Under the pieces are notes generated by a model that did no database searches, had not been told where the DNA came from, and worked only from the letters and a program-made list of their open reading frames with translations. This document shows, piece after piece, positions 53,870 to 61,380 of a stretch of DNA of 64,000 nucleotides (position 1 is its first letter; every line of letters starts with the position of its first letter). The stretch comes from JBBSAT01 sp046351235 (lineage in GTDB: Bacteria > Myxococcota_A > Polyangia > Polyangiales > Sandaracinaceae), in the NCBI GenBank assembly GCA_046351235.1, contig JAXLYV010000001.1, positions 1,922,001 through 1,986,000 of the forward strand. The letters run 5' to 3'. A program made the translations under genes and the position numbers.

Positions 53870-54589
53870 TCAGTCGCCGAGGCGCAGCTCGTACGAGTAG
53901 ACCGAGCGCCCGTGCGCGCCGGCGACGTGCATCGTGGTGAATGCGCGCTGCACGCACTGCCGGAGCTGCGCATCGAAGCCGCCGCGCTCGACGGCGACCT
54001 CGGTCACGCGGCCTCCTTCGGTGACGGTGAACGAGACGTGCACCGTGCCCGCGTGGTGGGCGCCGCGCGCCTCGTAGGACTCGTAACACATCGCCACGCT
54101 CGACCCCGTGCCGTGCACGGCCGCGCTCACCGCGTCGTCGGAGGCCGAGCCGCTTCCGTCCACGCGCTCGCCGCGGACGATGTGCGCAGAGGCGCCGAGC
54201 GCCTCGTCGGCCTCCACCTCGTGGATGCTGCTGCCGCTCGCGGCGACGTGGTCGGCGGCGCTGTCGGGCGTCGTCTCGTGCACGACCGTCTCGGTGGGCG
54301 TCGCGTGGAAGGTCGCGTGCTGCACGCAGAGCCGCAGGTGCTCGCGCACGTCGGCCGCGCGCTGCAGGAGCGTCTCGATGCTGAGCTCGGCGTCGTGTCG
54401 GATCTGCTCGTCGGACGACGAGGTGCGCTCGCGCGCCTCGTCCATCAGGCGCACGAGGCGCGTCAGGTGCGTCTGGTGCTCGGCGATGCACTGCTCGAAG
54501 GTGCGCACCGACTCGACGTCGGCCGTGTGCTGGGCCGCCGCGGGGAGCGCGTAGAGGCAGAGCGAGAGAGCGATCGCGACGACGCGCAT
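53870..54589 (-). CDS. AgmX/PglI-type C-terminal domain protein
   Basis: The 239-residue protein has a signal peptide (about 1-20, ending PAAAQ), a helical region with two Cys (about 25-100), a Ser/His/Asp linker, and a C-terminal domain 'CYESYEARGAHHAGTVHVSF', TVTEGGRVTEVAVERGGF, and 'CVQRAFTTMHV'. This TonB-C-like fold is found in gliding-motility proteins AgmX/PglI and many myxobacterial envelope proteins. ATG 54589 is chosen for its CGGAGG leader; ATG 54607 would remove that. Role in gliding is not shown here. Confidence 0.82.
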   Translation of the reverse strand: MRVVAIALSLCLYALPAAAQHTADVESVRTFEQCIAEHQTHLTRLVRLMDEARERTSSSDEQIRHDAELSIETLLQRAADVREHLRLCVQHATFHATPTETVVHETTPDSAADHVAASGSSIHEVEADEALGASAHIVRGERVDGSGSASDDAVSAAVHGTGSSVAMCYESYEARGAHHAGTVHVSFTVTEGGRVTEVAVERGGFDAQLRQCVQRAFTTMHVAGAHGRSVYSYELRLGD

Positions 54590-54649
54590 GAGCACCTCCG
54601 GACGCATCTTGGACGTCTGGCGCGGTGCCGTCATTCGAAAGGCGTCGTT

Positions 54650-54678
54650 TTGACGACCGGGAGGCTCGGCGCTATGCT
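54650..54678 (+). promoter_or_regulatory. Promoter TTGACG-N17-TATGCT for the Fic-like gene
   Basis: TTGACG (54650-54655) and TATGCT (54673-54678) are exactly 17 bases apart, a near-consensus housekeeping promoter. Transcription near 54685 gives a leader of about 127 bases. Confidence 0.65.
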
Positions 54679-54722
54679 CGGCGCCACTCGCCGGGTCTTT
54701 TTCCACCGGGTGAGGCGTCGTG

Positions 54723-54760
54723 GTCGGTAGGCCATTGCCGACGGGAGCCCTCCTGGCTCC
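54723..54760 (+). other. Structured 5' leader upstream of the Fic-like gene
   Basis: Two inverted repeats lie in the leader: GTCGG (54723-54727) with CCGAC (54738-54742), and GGAGCC (54744-54749) with GGCTCC (54755-54760). They precede the Shine-Dalgarno GGAGG at 54800-54804. They could be simple structure or a control element; no known riboswitch class is recognised. Confidence 0.35.
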
Positions 54761-54811
54761 GCCCTGGGGGGCTCGGCGCGGTAAGAGCTTGGTTTTCCTG
54801 GAGGTTCCCGA

Positions 54812-55672
54812 GTGCAGCAGCAGGCGCAGCAGCTCGATCAGCGGCTCTCGGTCCTCAAGGCCCTCATGGAGGGCGCCTCCGACAAGACGAAGTCCGAGCT
54901 CAACGACAAGATGGACCTGTCGTGGATCCACCACGACGGCGCGCTCGAGGGGGTCGTCTACGCGCCGCCCGAGCTCGCGGCCGCGCTCCGAGGTGAAGCG
55001 CCCACCGACCCGGCGCTCGTCCCGCTCTACGACGAGATCCGCCAGAACAAGGCCGCGATCGATCTCGTCCGCGAGATGGCGGCCAAGAAGAAGATCAAGA
55101 TCGACCTCAACACGCTCAAGGATCTCTACGAGCGTCTCGCGCCCGAAGAGGTCGAGGGCAAGAAGCCGCCAGCGTACCGGAAGGACATGCCCATCCATCG
55201 GCTGTACTTCCACGAGATCGCGACGCCCGACAAGATCTCCTACAAGCTGCGGCAGTTCATGGACTGGGTGAACGACCCGGAGACGTGGCGCACGACGCAC
55301 GTCACCCGCCTGGCTGCCAAGGCGCACTTCCAGCTCCTGCACATCTATCCCTTCCCCAAGCACAGCGGGAAGCTCGCGCGCCTCGTGATGAACCTGATCC
55401 TGCTCTCGGGCGACTACCCGCCAGCGGTGATCCACTCGACCGAGCGCCAGCGCTACTACGACGCGCTGAAGACGAACGACAATGCGCTCGCCGGGATCGT
55501 GCGCGACGCGATCGTCTCGTCGATGGAGAGCGCGATCCGCTACTTCGAGATCAACGCCCCGCCGCCGCCGCCGCCGCCCACGCGCAAGCCGCGCGCGCCC
55601 CGCAAGACCGAGACGAGCCCGGGCACGCGCAGCGCGCCGCCGGCCGCCAAGCGCTCGCGCTCGAGCGCCTGA
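54812..55672 (+). CDS. Degenerate Fic-domain protein
   Basis: The 286-residue protein has the Fic fold order: inhibitory-type helix with HHDGALEGVV (Glu46), a GKKPPAYRKDMPIH segment (Arg123) like PGxFR, then HIYPFPKHSGKLAR at 177-190 where Fic enzymes have HPFx(D/E)GNGRxxR. The catalytic His is Tyr179, and the DGNGR loop reads PKHSGK. It therefore should not AMPylate by the standard mechanism. The C-terminal Pro/Lys/Arg tail could bind nucleic acid. GTG 54812 has GGAGG seven bases upstream. It is followed 18 bases later by the Tudor-like partner gene. Confidence 0.86.
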   Translation: MQQQAQQLDQRLSVLKALMEGASDKTKSELNDKMDLSWIHHDGALEGVVYAPPELAAALRGEAPTDPALVPLYDEIRQNKAAIDLVREMAAKKKIKIDLNTLKDLYERLAPEEVEGKKPPAYRKDMPIHRLYFHEIATPDKISYKLRQFMDWVNDPETWRTTHVTRLAAKAHFQLLHIYPFPKHSGKLARLVMNLILLSGDYPPAVIHSTERQRYYDALKTNDNALAGIVRDAIVSSMESAIRYFEINAPPPPPPPTRKPRAPRKTETSPGTRSAPPAAKRSRSSA

Positions 55673-55690
55673 CCCAGCCGAGAAGACGCG

Positions 55691-56395
55691 GTGGACCGAG
55701 AACGCATCAGCGCCAAGCTCGATCGGCTCGTGAGCTATCGGCTCTCGACCACGGGGATGGCCTCCGAGCACTGGGCCGAGATCCTCGGCGAGATGGATCG
55801 GACGGCGACGATGCGCGCCGTGGCGAGCGCGGTGAAGATCGTGCTCCCGGACTGGGAGGCCGAGCAGAACGGCGACAGCCGCCCGCGCAAGGCGCTCGAG
55901 GCGGCCGAGGCGTGGCTCGCCGCGCCCACCGAGGCGAGCGTCGAGGTCGCCAAGACGGCGGCCAAGGCCTGCACCGGCGCGCGCAACGACACGTTCGGGC
56001 GCGGCCACCACGTGCCGGAAGCGGCGCGCTCGCTCGCACGCGCGGCGGGCGCGATCGAAGGCCCTCACCTCTACGACGCGCTGGCGGCGGTCGAGGCGGA
56101 GCTGCTCGCGCGCATCAACCTCGTCGGCGAGTACGAGCGCGGGCCCGAGCAGCGCAAGACGATCGTGGGCCTCCTGCGCGCGGAGCTCCTGCCGCCGCTC
56201 GCGCCGGCCGCGCCCGCGGCGGCCCCCGTCGACACCACGCCCGTGCCCTACGCGGCGAGTGGCCACTTCGTGGTCGGCCAGCGCCTCGAGCACAAGAAGT
56301 TCGGCCTGGTGACCGTGGTCGCGGCGGATGCGACCTGGATCGAGGTCGAGCTCGCGGACGGCTCGAAGAAGCGCCTCGCCCACAAGCCGGGCTGA
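55691..56395 (+). CDS. Hypothetical protein with UvrD-type Tudor-like C-terminus, Fic partner
   Basis: The 234-residue protein has an N-terminal helical domain (about 1-165) with 'KLDRLVSYRLSTTGMASEHW' and repeated Ala-rich helices, resembling polymorphic-toxin immunity/HEAT-like folds but unassigned. Its last 45 residues, FVVGQRLEHKKFGLVTVV...LADGSKKRLAHK, resemble the Tudor-like C-terminal domain of UvrD/PcrA that binds RNA polymerase. GTG 55691 starts 18 bases after the degenerate Fic gene, so one mRNA is likely. Function unknown. Confidence 0.78.
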   Translation: MDRERISAKLDRLVSYRLSTTGMASEHWAEILGEMDRTATMRAVASAVKIVLPDWEAEQNGDSRPRKALEAAEAWLAAPTEASVEVAKTAAKACTGARNDTFGRGHHVPEAARSLARAAGAIEGPHLYDALAAVEAELLARINLVGEYERGPEQRKTIVGLLRAELLPPLAPAAPAAAPVDTTPVPYAASGHFVVGQRLEHKKFGLVTVVAADATWIEVELADGSKKRLAHKPG

Positions 56396-56458
56396 CGCGG
56401 AGCTCGTCTGCGCGCGCTTCGGCCCGCGCGCCGTCTGCGCTCGCGTCGTCTGGCCGGG

Positions 56459-57781
56459 TCAGCGCGCCGTGTCGCTCGCGCGCGGGGGCTCGGGCTTCTT
56501 CGCGCGCGCGATGCGCAGGCCCACGCGCGCGCCGCCGCCCTCGCGGTTCTCGGCCCAGGCGCGGCCACCGTGGGCGAGCGCGATGCGACGCACGAGCGAG
56601 AGACCGAGGCCGAGCGAGCCGTGCGCGGCGCCGGCGCGATGCTCGCCGCGATAGAAGGCATCGAAGACGCGCTCGCGCTCGGCGTCGCTGAAGCCGGGGC
56701 CGCGATCCTCGACGACGAAGGTGACCTCGTCCTTCGTCGCGTCGATGCGCAGGCGCGCCACGCCACCGCCGTGGCGCTTGGCGTTCTCGAGCAGGTTCGC
56801 CAGCGCGCGGCCGAGCAGCGTCGCATCCCCCTCGAAGGCGATCGACTCCTCGTCGCTCGAGAGCAGATCGAGCGAGAGCCCCACGCGCTCGAGCGCGCGC
56901 GCGGCGATGTCGAGCGCCTCGAGCTTGGTGTAGCTCAGCGTGTCGAACGAGAGGCGCGAGCTCGCGAGCAGCTCGCCCACGAGATCGTCGATCTCCATGA
57001 TCTCGCGCTCGAGCTCGTCGATCGTCTTTCCGTCGGCGCTCGTCGCATCGCCCCCGTGCTTGTCGCGCAGCATCTCGAGCAGCACGCGCGCGTGGCCGAG
57101 TGGCGTGCGCAGCTCGTGCGAGACCGCGGCGAGCAGCTCGCGCTGGTCCTTGAGCTGCTTCTCGATGCGCGCCGCCATGTCGTTGATGGCCTCGGCGAGC
57201 ATGCCGATCTCGTCCTTGCGATGGTGGCGGTGCAGGCGCACGCGGCTGCCGAGCTGGCCGTTGCCGATGTCGGACGCGACGCGCGCGACCTGCCAGAGCG
57301 GGCGCCCCAGCCGGCGCGCGATGAGGCCGGCGGCGGCCCAGAGCGTGCCGCAGGCAACGAGGAGCACGACGGCGAGCACGAAGTGGCCGCGCACGTGATC
57401 GCGATCGATCGAGCAGAGCTCGACCCGCCCCACGATGCGCTCCGCGAGGCGCACGTCGGTGTCGAACTGGACGTGATCGCAGCCGGGCCCGAACTCGCGG
57501 ATCCGATCGCCGTGCGCATCGCGGAGCACGACGCCCATCCGGAGGCCGCTCGCGACGCTCTCGGCGAGCTCGTCGCGCTCCTCCGGCTCCTCCCAGACGT
57601 GCGCGAAGCGATCGCCGACGAAGGTGTGGAAGTCCTGCCAGTGCTCGCGCGCTTCGCTCGCCTCCGGCGAGAAGAGCGAGAGCACGACCCAGACGGTCGC
57701 GCCCGTCATCACGATCGAGGCGCCGAACCACACGAAGATGCGGCGTTGGAGCGCGGGGCGCGTGAGGTGATGAAAGCCCAT
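56459..57781 (-). CDS. CpxA/RstB-like membrane sensor histidine kinase
   Basis: The 440-residue kinase has TM1 at about 16-38, a short periplasmic domain with two Cys (Cys101, Cys123), TM2 at about 133-157, HAMP (about 155-210), HisKA with His222 in AVSHELRTPLGH, and HATPase_c (LLENAKRHG, EDRGPGFS, GSLGLGLSLVRRI). It should phosphorylate the OmpR-family regulator upstream. It is separated from that regulator by 240 bases containing a copy of the regulator's 3' end. Envelope-stress sensing is inferred from the Spy-like neighbour. Confidence 0.9.
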   Translation of the reverse strand: MGFHHLTRPALQRRIFVWFGASIVMTGATVWVVLSLFSPEASEAREHWQDFHTFVGDRFAHVWEEPEERDELAESVASGLRMGVVLRDAHGDRIREFGPGCDHVQFDTDVRLAERIVGRVELCSIDRDHVRGHFVLAVVLLVACGTLWAAAGLIARRLGRPLWQVARVASDIGNGQLGSRVRLHRHHRKDEIGMLAEAINDMAARIEKQLKDQRELLAAVSHELRTPLGHARVLLEMLRDKHGGDATSADGKTIDELEREIMEIDDLVGELLASSRLSFDTLSYTKLEALDIAARALERVGLSLDLLSSDEESIAFEGDATLLGRALANLLENAKRHGGGVARLRIDATKDEVTFVVEDRGPGFSDAERERVFDAFYRGEHRAGAAHGSLGLGLSLVRRIALAHGGRAWAENREGGGARVGLRIARAKKPEPPRASDTAR

Positions 57782-57802
57782 GGCGATACGGCCGCCGTCT
57801 CT

Positions 57803-57887
57803 CTCTAGGCGCCCGGCACGGGCTCTTTGCTCAAGACGTAACCGACGCCACGAACGGTCTTGATCCGATCCTGTCCGTCGTCCCCGA
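57803..57887 (-). pseudogene. Duplicated 3' end of the response-regulator gene (remnant)
   Basis: This 85-bp segment matches 58020-58104, the 3' end of the response regulator, with six mismatches and no indels. Both read in frame to a stop and encode 'GDDGQDRIKTVRGVGYVLSK' plus EPVPG. Four differences are silent; the other two fall in one codon (Ala versus Thr) just before the stop. It is the tail of a second, now deleted, regulator copy or a gene-conversion product. The short open frame 57805-58011 that contains it is probably not a functional gene. Confidence 0.8.
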
Positions 57888-57897
57888 ACGCTTCTTC

Positions 57898-57940
57898 GAG
57901 GGCCGATGCCGGCCCTCCCCGAACCGGCAGCGCCGGCTTC
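57898..57940. terminator. Tandem hairpins inside the response regulator/kinase spacer
   Basis: GAGGGCC (57898-57904) pairs with GGCCCTC (57911-57917); next, 57921-57940 pairs CCGGC with GCCGG with flanking GAA/TTC. They lie between the duplicated regulator tail and its parent gene. They may attenuate kinase transcription relative to the regulator, or be the remnant of an inserted palindromic element. Confidence 0.45.
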
Positions 57941-58021
57941 GGGTCCCCTCCCTCGCTCCGCGCGCGACGCGCGCGAGGCACAGAGGTCGACACTCGCGGT
58001 GAGGGATTCATGCCCGTTCCT

Positions 58022-58729
58022 CTACGTGCCCGGGACGGGCTCCTTGCTCAAGACGTAGCCGACGCCGCGAACGGTCTTGATCCGATCCTGTCCGTCGTCC
58101 CCGATCTTCTTGCGCAGGCGCGAGATGTGGACGTCGACGGTGCGCTCGCCGACGACGACGTCGTCGCGACCGGCCTCGGCGAGGAGCGCGTTGCGGGGGA
58201 TCACGCGGCCCGCGCGCCGCAGGAGCGCGACGAGGATGTCGAACTCGAGGCCCGTGAGCTCCACGGGCTTGCCCTCCACGGTGACCTCGCGCGTGCCGAC
58301 GTCGGCCGTGATGCCGGCCGCGCTCAAGCGCTCGCCGGTCGCGTCGGGCGAGGCGCGCCGGAGCACGGCGCGCAAGCGCGCGAGCAGCTCGCGCGGCGAG
58401 AAGGGCTTGGGAACGTAGTCGTCGGCGCCGAGCTCGAGGCCGACCACGCGATCGGTCTCGTCGCCGCGCGCCGTGAGCATGAGCACCGGGATGCGGCTGT
58501 CGGTGCGGATGCGGCGCAGCACCTCGAGGCCGTCGACCTGCGGCATCATCACGTCGAGCAGCACCGCGTCGAACGCGCCGCCCGACCCGCCCTGCGCCGC
58601 GGGGCGGAGCTTCTCGAGCCCCGTCTTTCCGTCGGGCGCGTAGGTCAACGAGACGCCGTTCTGCGTCATGTACTCCTCGAGCAGCTCGAAGAGGCGGCGA
58701 TCATCGTCGACGAGGAGGACGCGGATCAT
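58022..58729 (-). CDS. OmpR/CpxR-family response regulator
   Basis: The 235-residue regulator has a receiver (Asp8/Asp9 acidic pair, phosphoacceptor Asp59 in LLDVMMP, MLTARG Thr, KPFSP Lys) and a C-terminal winged helix 'GKPVELTGLEFDILVALLRR', 'ERTVDVHISRLRKKIGDD', TVRGVGYVL. It should activate envelope genes when phosphorylated by the kinase at 56459-57781. Its 3' end is duplicated downstream. The 86-base gap upstream separates it from the small Cys/His-rich protein. Confidence 0.92.
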   Translation of the reverse strand: MIRVLLVDDDRRLFELLEEYMTQNGVSLTYAPDGKTGLEKLRPAAQGGSGGAFDAVLLDVMMPQVDGLEVLRRIRTDSRIPVLMLTARGDETDRVVGLELGADDYVPKPFSPRELLARLRAVLRRASPDATGERLSAAGITADVGTREVTVEGKPVELTGLEFDILVALLRRAGRVIPRNALLAEAGRDDVVVGERTVDVHISRLRKKIGDDGQDRIKTVRGVGYVLSKEPVPGT

Positions 58730-58815
58730 GGGGTGGGCAGTCTATTCGAGATCCTGGAGAGAAACGAAAGCCGAGAGGACGGCCGCACGCGGGCAGACCG
58801 TCCTCTCGTGGGCAC

Positions 58816-59181
58816 TCACTCTGCCGGCGCGTCGCTCGGCGCGGGCGCTGCGGGGATCGCGGCCGGCGCGGGCGGCGGGCCCCAGGGCGCCGAGGGCGCT
58901 CCCCACGAGGGCGGCGGGCCACCCCAGCCGGGGCCGCCCCAGCCGTGGTGATGATGGCGCTCGTGGGCCTCCCACGCGCGCTCCTCTTCCGCCGCCTGCG
59001 CGTCGAACTGCCGCTGCGCGGCGCGCGTGCAGACGTCGGCGATGTGCTCTTCGAACTGGTCGCGGTGCGACGAGCAACCGCCGCTGCCGCAGTGCGCGAG
59101 GCTCGCGAACCCGTGGGTGAACCCACCGATCGCGCCGAGCGACAAGAGCACCATCAGGAATCCACGCTTCATCGGATGCAT
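58816..59181 (-). CDS. Small membrane-associated Cys/His-rich protein
   Basis: The 121-residue protein has an N-terminal hydrophobic segment (about 6-25), then HCGSGGCSSHRDQFEEHIAD, a helix with Cys, and a His/Gly/Trp/Pro-rich tail with HERHHHHGWGG. The motifs suggest metal binding outside the membrane. AAGGAGA precedes ATG 59181. It lies between the Spy-like protein and the response regulator and probably belongs to the same stress operon. No family recognised. Confidence 0.72.
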   Translation of the reverse strand: MHPMKRGFLMVLLSLGAIGGFTHGFASLAHCGSGGCSSHRDQFEEHIADVCTRAAQRQFDAQAAEEERAWEAHERHHHHGWGGPGWGGPPPSWGAPSAPWGPPPAPAAIPAAPAPSDAPAE

Positions 59182-59217
59182 GATCTTTCTCCTTCTTCTT
59201 TCTTCGTGCGGTGGGGC

Positions 59218-59757
59218 TCAGGCCCAGTGGCTCTCGCGGTAGGGGCCGCCGAAGCCGCCGCCGAAGCGACCGAAGCCGCCCTCGAGCATGTCGGCGAGGC
59301 GCTTGCGCTGATCCTCGTCGAGCGCCTCGTTCACCTTGGCGAGCGCGCCGACGAAGGCCTTGCGGACCTCGCGGAGCTTCTCGTCGTGACGCGCGAAGAG
59401 CTCGCCGAGCTGCACCTCGTCGACCGCGCCCGTGCGCACGGCCTTCGCGATGTCGCGGCGGCTCTGCTCGAGCTCGCCCTTGCCGCTCGCCATCGCCGTC
59501 TTGATCTCGTCGACCGCGGCGCGGATCACCTTCTCCTGGCCCGGCGTCGCATCGAGCTTCTGGTAGAGGCCGCGCAGCCAGAAGTCGCCGCCTCCGCCGC
59601 CGCCGTGCCAGCCGTGAGCGCCGCCCCAGCCGTGGTGGCCGTGGTGATGCCCCCAGCCGCCGTGCATGCGGTGGCCGCCGCACGCGCCCATGCGGCCGTA
59701 GCGGAGCACGCGCACCAGCCCGAACAAACACAGGAACCCGATGACGAAACCAAACAT
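59218..59757 (-). CDS. Spy/CpxP-like periplasmic stress sensor
   Basis: The 179-residue protein has an N-terminal TM/signal anchor (about 1-18), a His/Gly-rich segment (HGGWGHHHGHHGWGGAHGW), then a helical domain with LTxxQ-like motifs: ATPGQEKVIRAAVDEI and LDEDQRKRLADMLEG. Spy/CpxP proteins bind misfolded proteins or metals and restrain the paired kinase. Its position above the response regulator/kinase pair fits. The His-rich stretch suggests metal sensing. The start has GGAAAGGA upstream. Confidence 0.82.
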   Translation of the reverse strand: MFGFVIGFLCLFGLVRVLRYGRMGACGGHRMHGGWGHHHGHHGWGGAHGWHGGGGGGDFWLRGLYQKLDATPGQEKVIRAAVDEIKTAMASGKGELEQSRRDIAKAVRTGAVDEVQLGELFARHDEKLREVRKAFVGALAKVNEALDEDQRKRLADMLEGGFGRFGGGFGGPYRESHWA

Positions 59758-59887
59758 GTCGGTGTCCTTTCCTCGCGTCCCCCGGTCGAGGACGGCGTCG
59801 CTTTCGACCTCGAAGATGGAGGCGACGTGTTTCGGCGCACCGTGCTCGGGAGTGAAGAAACGTATCCGCCCGGCGATCGACGGAAAC

Positions 59888-59910
59888 GCGAAGGGCCACG
59901 CGACCTTCGC
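59888..59910 (-). terminator. Hairpin downstream of the glycine-rich barrel gene
   Basis: GCGAAGG (59888-59894) pairs with CCTTCGC (59904-59910) around a 9-base loop, 44 bases past the stop of the 233-residue gene on the minus strand. The rest of the 196-base gap holds no gene. Confidence 0.4.
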
Positions 59911-59953
59911 CGCGCGGCCCTCGGTCGGGAAGGGCGCGCGAGGCGCCCGATCG

Positions 59954-60655
59954 TCACTCCCAGCTGGGCTGGCCCGAGCCGGTGTCGCCGCTGCTCGGCG
60001 GAGGCGCGCTCGTGGGGGCCGCGCCACCACCACCGCCACCACCACCACCGCCACCGCCGCCACCCGCGGCCGGGCCATCGAAGTAGTACGTGAAGCCCGC
60101 GCCGCCGAAGAGCCCGGCCGTGTTGCCGACACCGAACGAGATCGCCGCCGCCGGCACACCCACCGCCATCGGGCCGGGATCGGGCGTCACGGCGACGAGC
60201 GCGCCGACCTGCGCGTTGATGGCGAAGTGGTCGTCGAACCAGTGCTCGACGCGGAGCACGACGTCGCCCTCGATGAACACGGCGTCGTCCTGCAGGCCGC
60301 CCATGTGCGTCGTGTTCACGAGCCCGAACACGGCGACGCGTCCGCCGAGCGCGAGGTTCGTCTGGTCACCGCCCGCGAGCGTACCGAACACACCGAACGA
60401 GCCCCCGAGCGTGAAGGCCGCGTCGTGCCCGTCGCCGCGATCCATGCTGATGTTCGTCACGACCATGGCCTCGAGCATGATCGAGGGGGCGACCCAGATG
60501 TTGAGCGTGAGCCCGCTGATCCCGCCGAGCGAGACGTTGGCGCCGAGGCCGAGGCCCTGCCCATCGCGCGCGAGCGCGGTGCCCGGCGTGAGCGCGAAGA
60601 GCGCGCCTGCGAGCGCCGCAGCGAGTCCGAGAGAAGAGATCCTACGCGTCGTCAT
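59954..60655 (-). CDS. Outer-membrane barrel-like protein with poly-Gly tail
   Basis: The 233-residue protein has a signal peptide (about 1-29, ending ALARD). The mature part is built from Gly/aromatic amphipathic strands ('ANVSLGGISGLTLNIWVA', 'AGLFGGAGFTYYFDGPA'), like small OmpA-type barrels. A run of about 14 glycines and a Pro/Ser tail end it. ATG 60655 is preceded by GGAGGAACG. Function unknown. Confidence 0.75.
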   Translation of the reverse strand: MTTRRISSLGLAAALAGALFALTPGTALARDGQGLGLGANVSLGGISGLTLNIWVAPSIMLEAMVVTNISMDRGDGHDAAFTLGGSFGVFGTLAGGDQTNLALGGRVAVFGLVNTTHMGGLQDDAVFIEGDVVLRVEHWFDDHFAINAQVGALVAVTPDPGPMAVGVPAAAISFGVGNTAGLFGGAGFTYYFDGPAAGGGGGGGGGGGGGGAAPTSAPPPSSGDTGSGQPSWE

Positions 60656-60816
60656 CGGTCGTTCCTCCGTGGTCTGCGCATCCTCGGTCGGTCGACGCGA
60701 TCGGTCGAAAAAACGGCCATGCGTCGCGCATCGCTACAGCGGCGCGGCGAAGGGCCGATCGCGTGGCACGCGCCGGCCTCCGTAACGCGCCGCCGCGCGC
60801 GCACGAACGAGAGGCC

Positions 60817-61380
60817 GTGATCACCTTTCGTGCGCTGACCGAGGCCGATCTCCCGCTGCTCGCCACCTGGCTCGTCGCGCCGCACGTCTCGCCGTGGTGG
60901 AAGGGCGAGTCGACGCTCGACGAAGTTCGCGCGGAGTACCTGCCGCGCCTCCACGACGACGCGCTCGCGCCGCTCGATGCGCCGGCTGGCGTCACGCAGT
61001 ACGTGGTGCTCGAGGACGGGGCGCCGATCGGCTTCTGCCAGGCCTACCGCGTGATGGCGCACCAGAAGGACGGATGGTGGCTCGAGGAGACCGATCCCTG
61101 CGCGCTCGGGATCGATCAGCTCATCGGCCGCGAGGACCGCATCGGCCGTGGCGTCGGCACCGAGATGGTGCGCGCGTTCTGCGAGCACCTCTTCGCCGAC
61201 CCACGCGTGACGACGATCCAGCTCGACCCCGAGCCCGAGAACGCGCGCGCGATCGCCTGCTACCGCAAGGCGGGCTTCGTCGAGATCGGCCCGGTCGTCA
61301 CGCTCGACGGGCCCGCGCTGCTCATGAAGCGCGGCCGCGTGCCCGGGCTCGCGAGGCCCGCCGTCACAACGCGCGTGTGA
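60817..61380 (+). CDS. GNAT acetyltransferase, AAC(6')-type
   Basis: The 187-residue enzyme matches the AAC(6')/siderophore-acyl GNAT branch: 'ITFRALTEADLPLLATWL', 'VSPWWKGESTLDEV', 'GIDQLIGREDRIGRGVGTEM' (acetyl-CoA loop) and ENARAIACYRKAGFVEIGPV. It acetylates an amine; aminoglycoside resistance is possible but many relatives are not resistance enzymes. GTG 60817 follows GAGAGG and begins like family members; GTG 60763 would add 18 residues. Its 3' end overlaps the convergent gene by 17 bases. Confidence 0.87.
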   Translation: MITFRALTEADLPLLATWLVAPHVSPWWKGESTLDEVRAEYLPRLHDDALAPLDAPAGVTQYVVLEDGAPIGFCQAYRVMAHQKDGWWLEETDPCALGIDQLIGREDRIGRGVGTEMVRAFCEHLFADPRVTTIQLDPEPENARAIACYRKAGFVEIGPVVTLDGPALLMKRGRVPGLARPAVTTRV

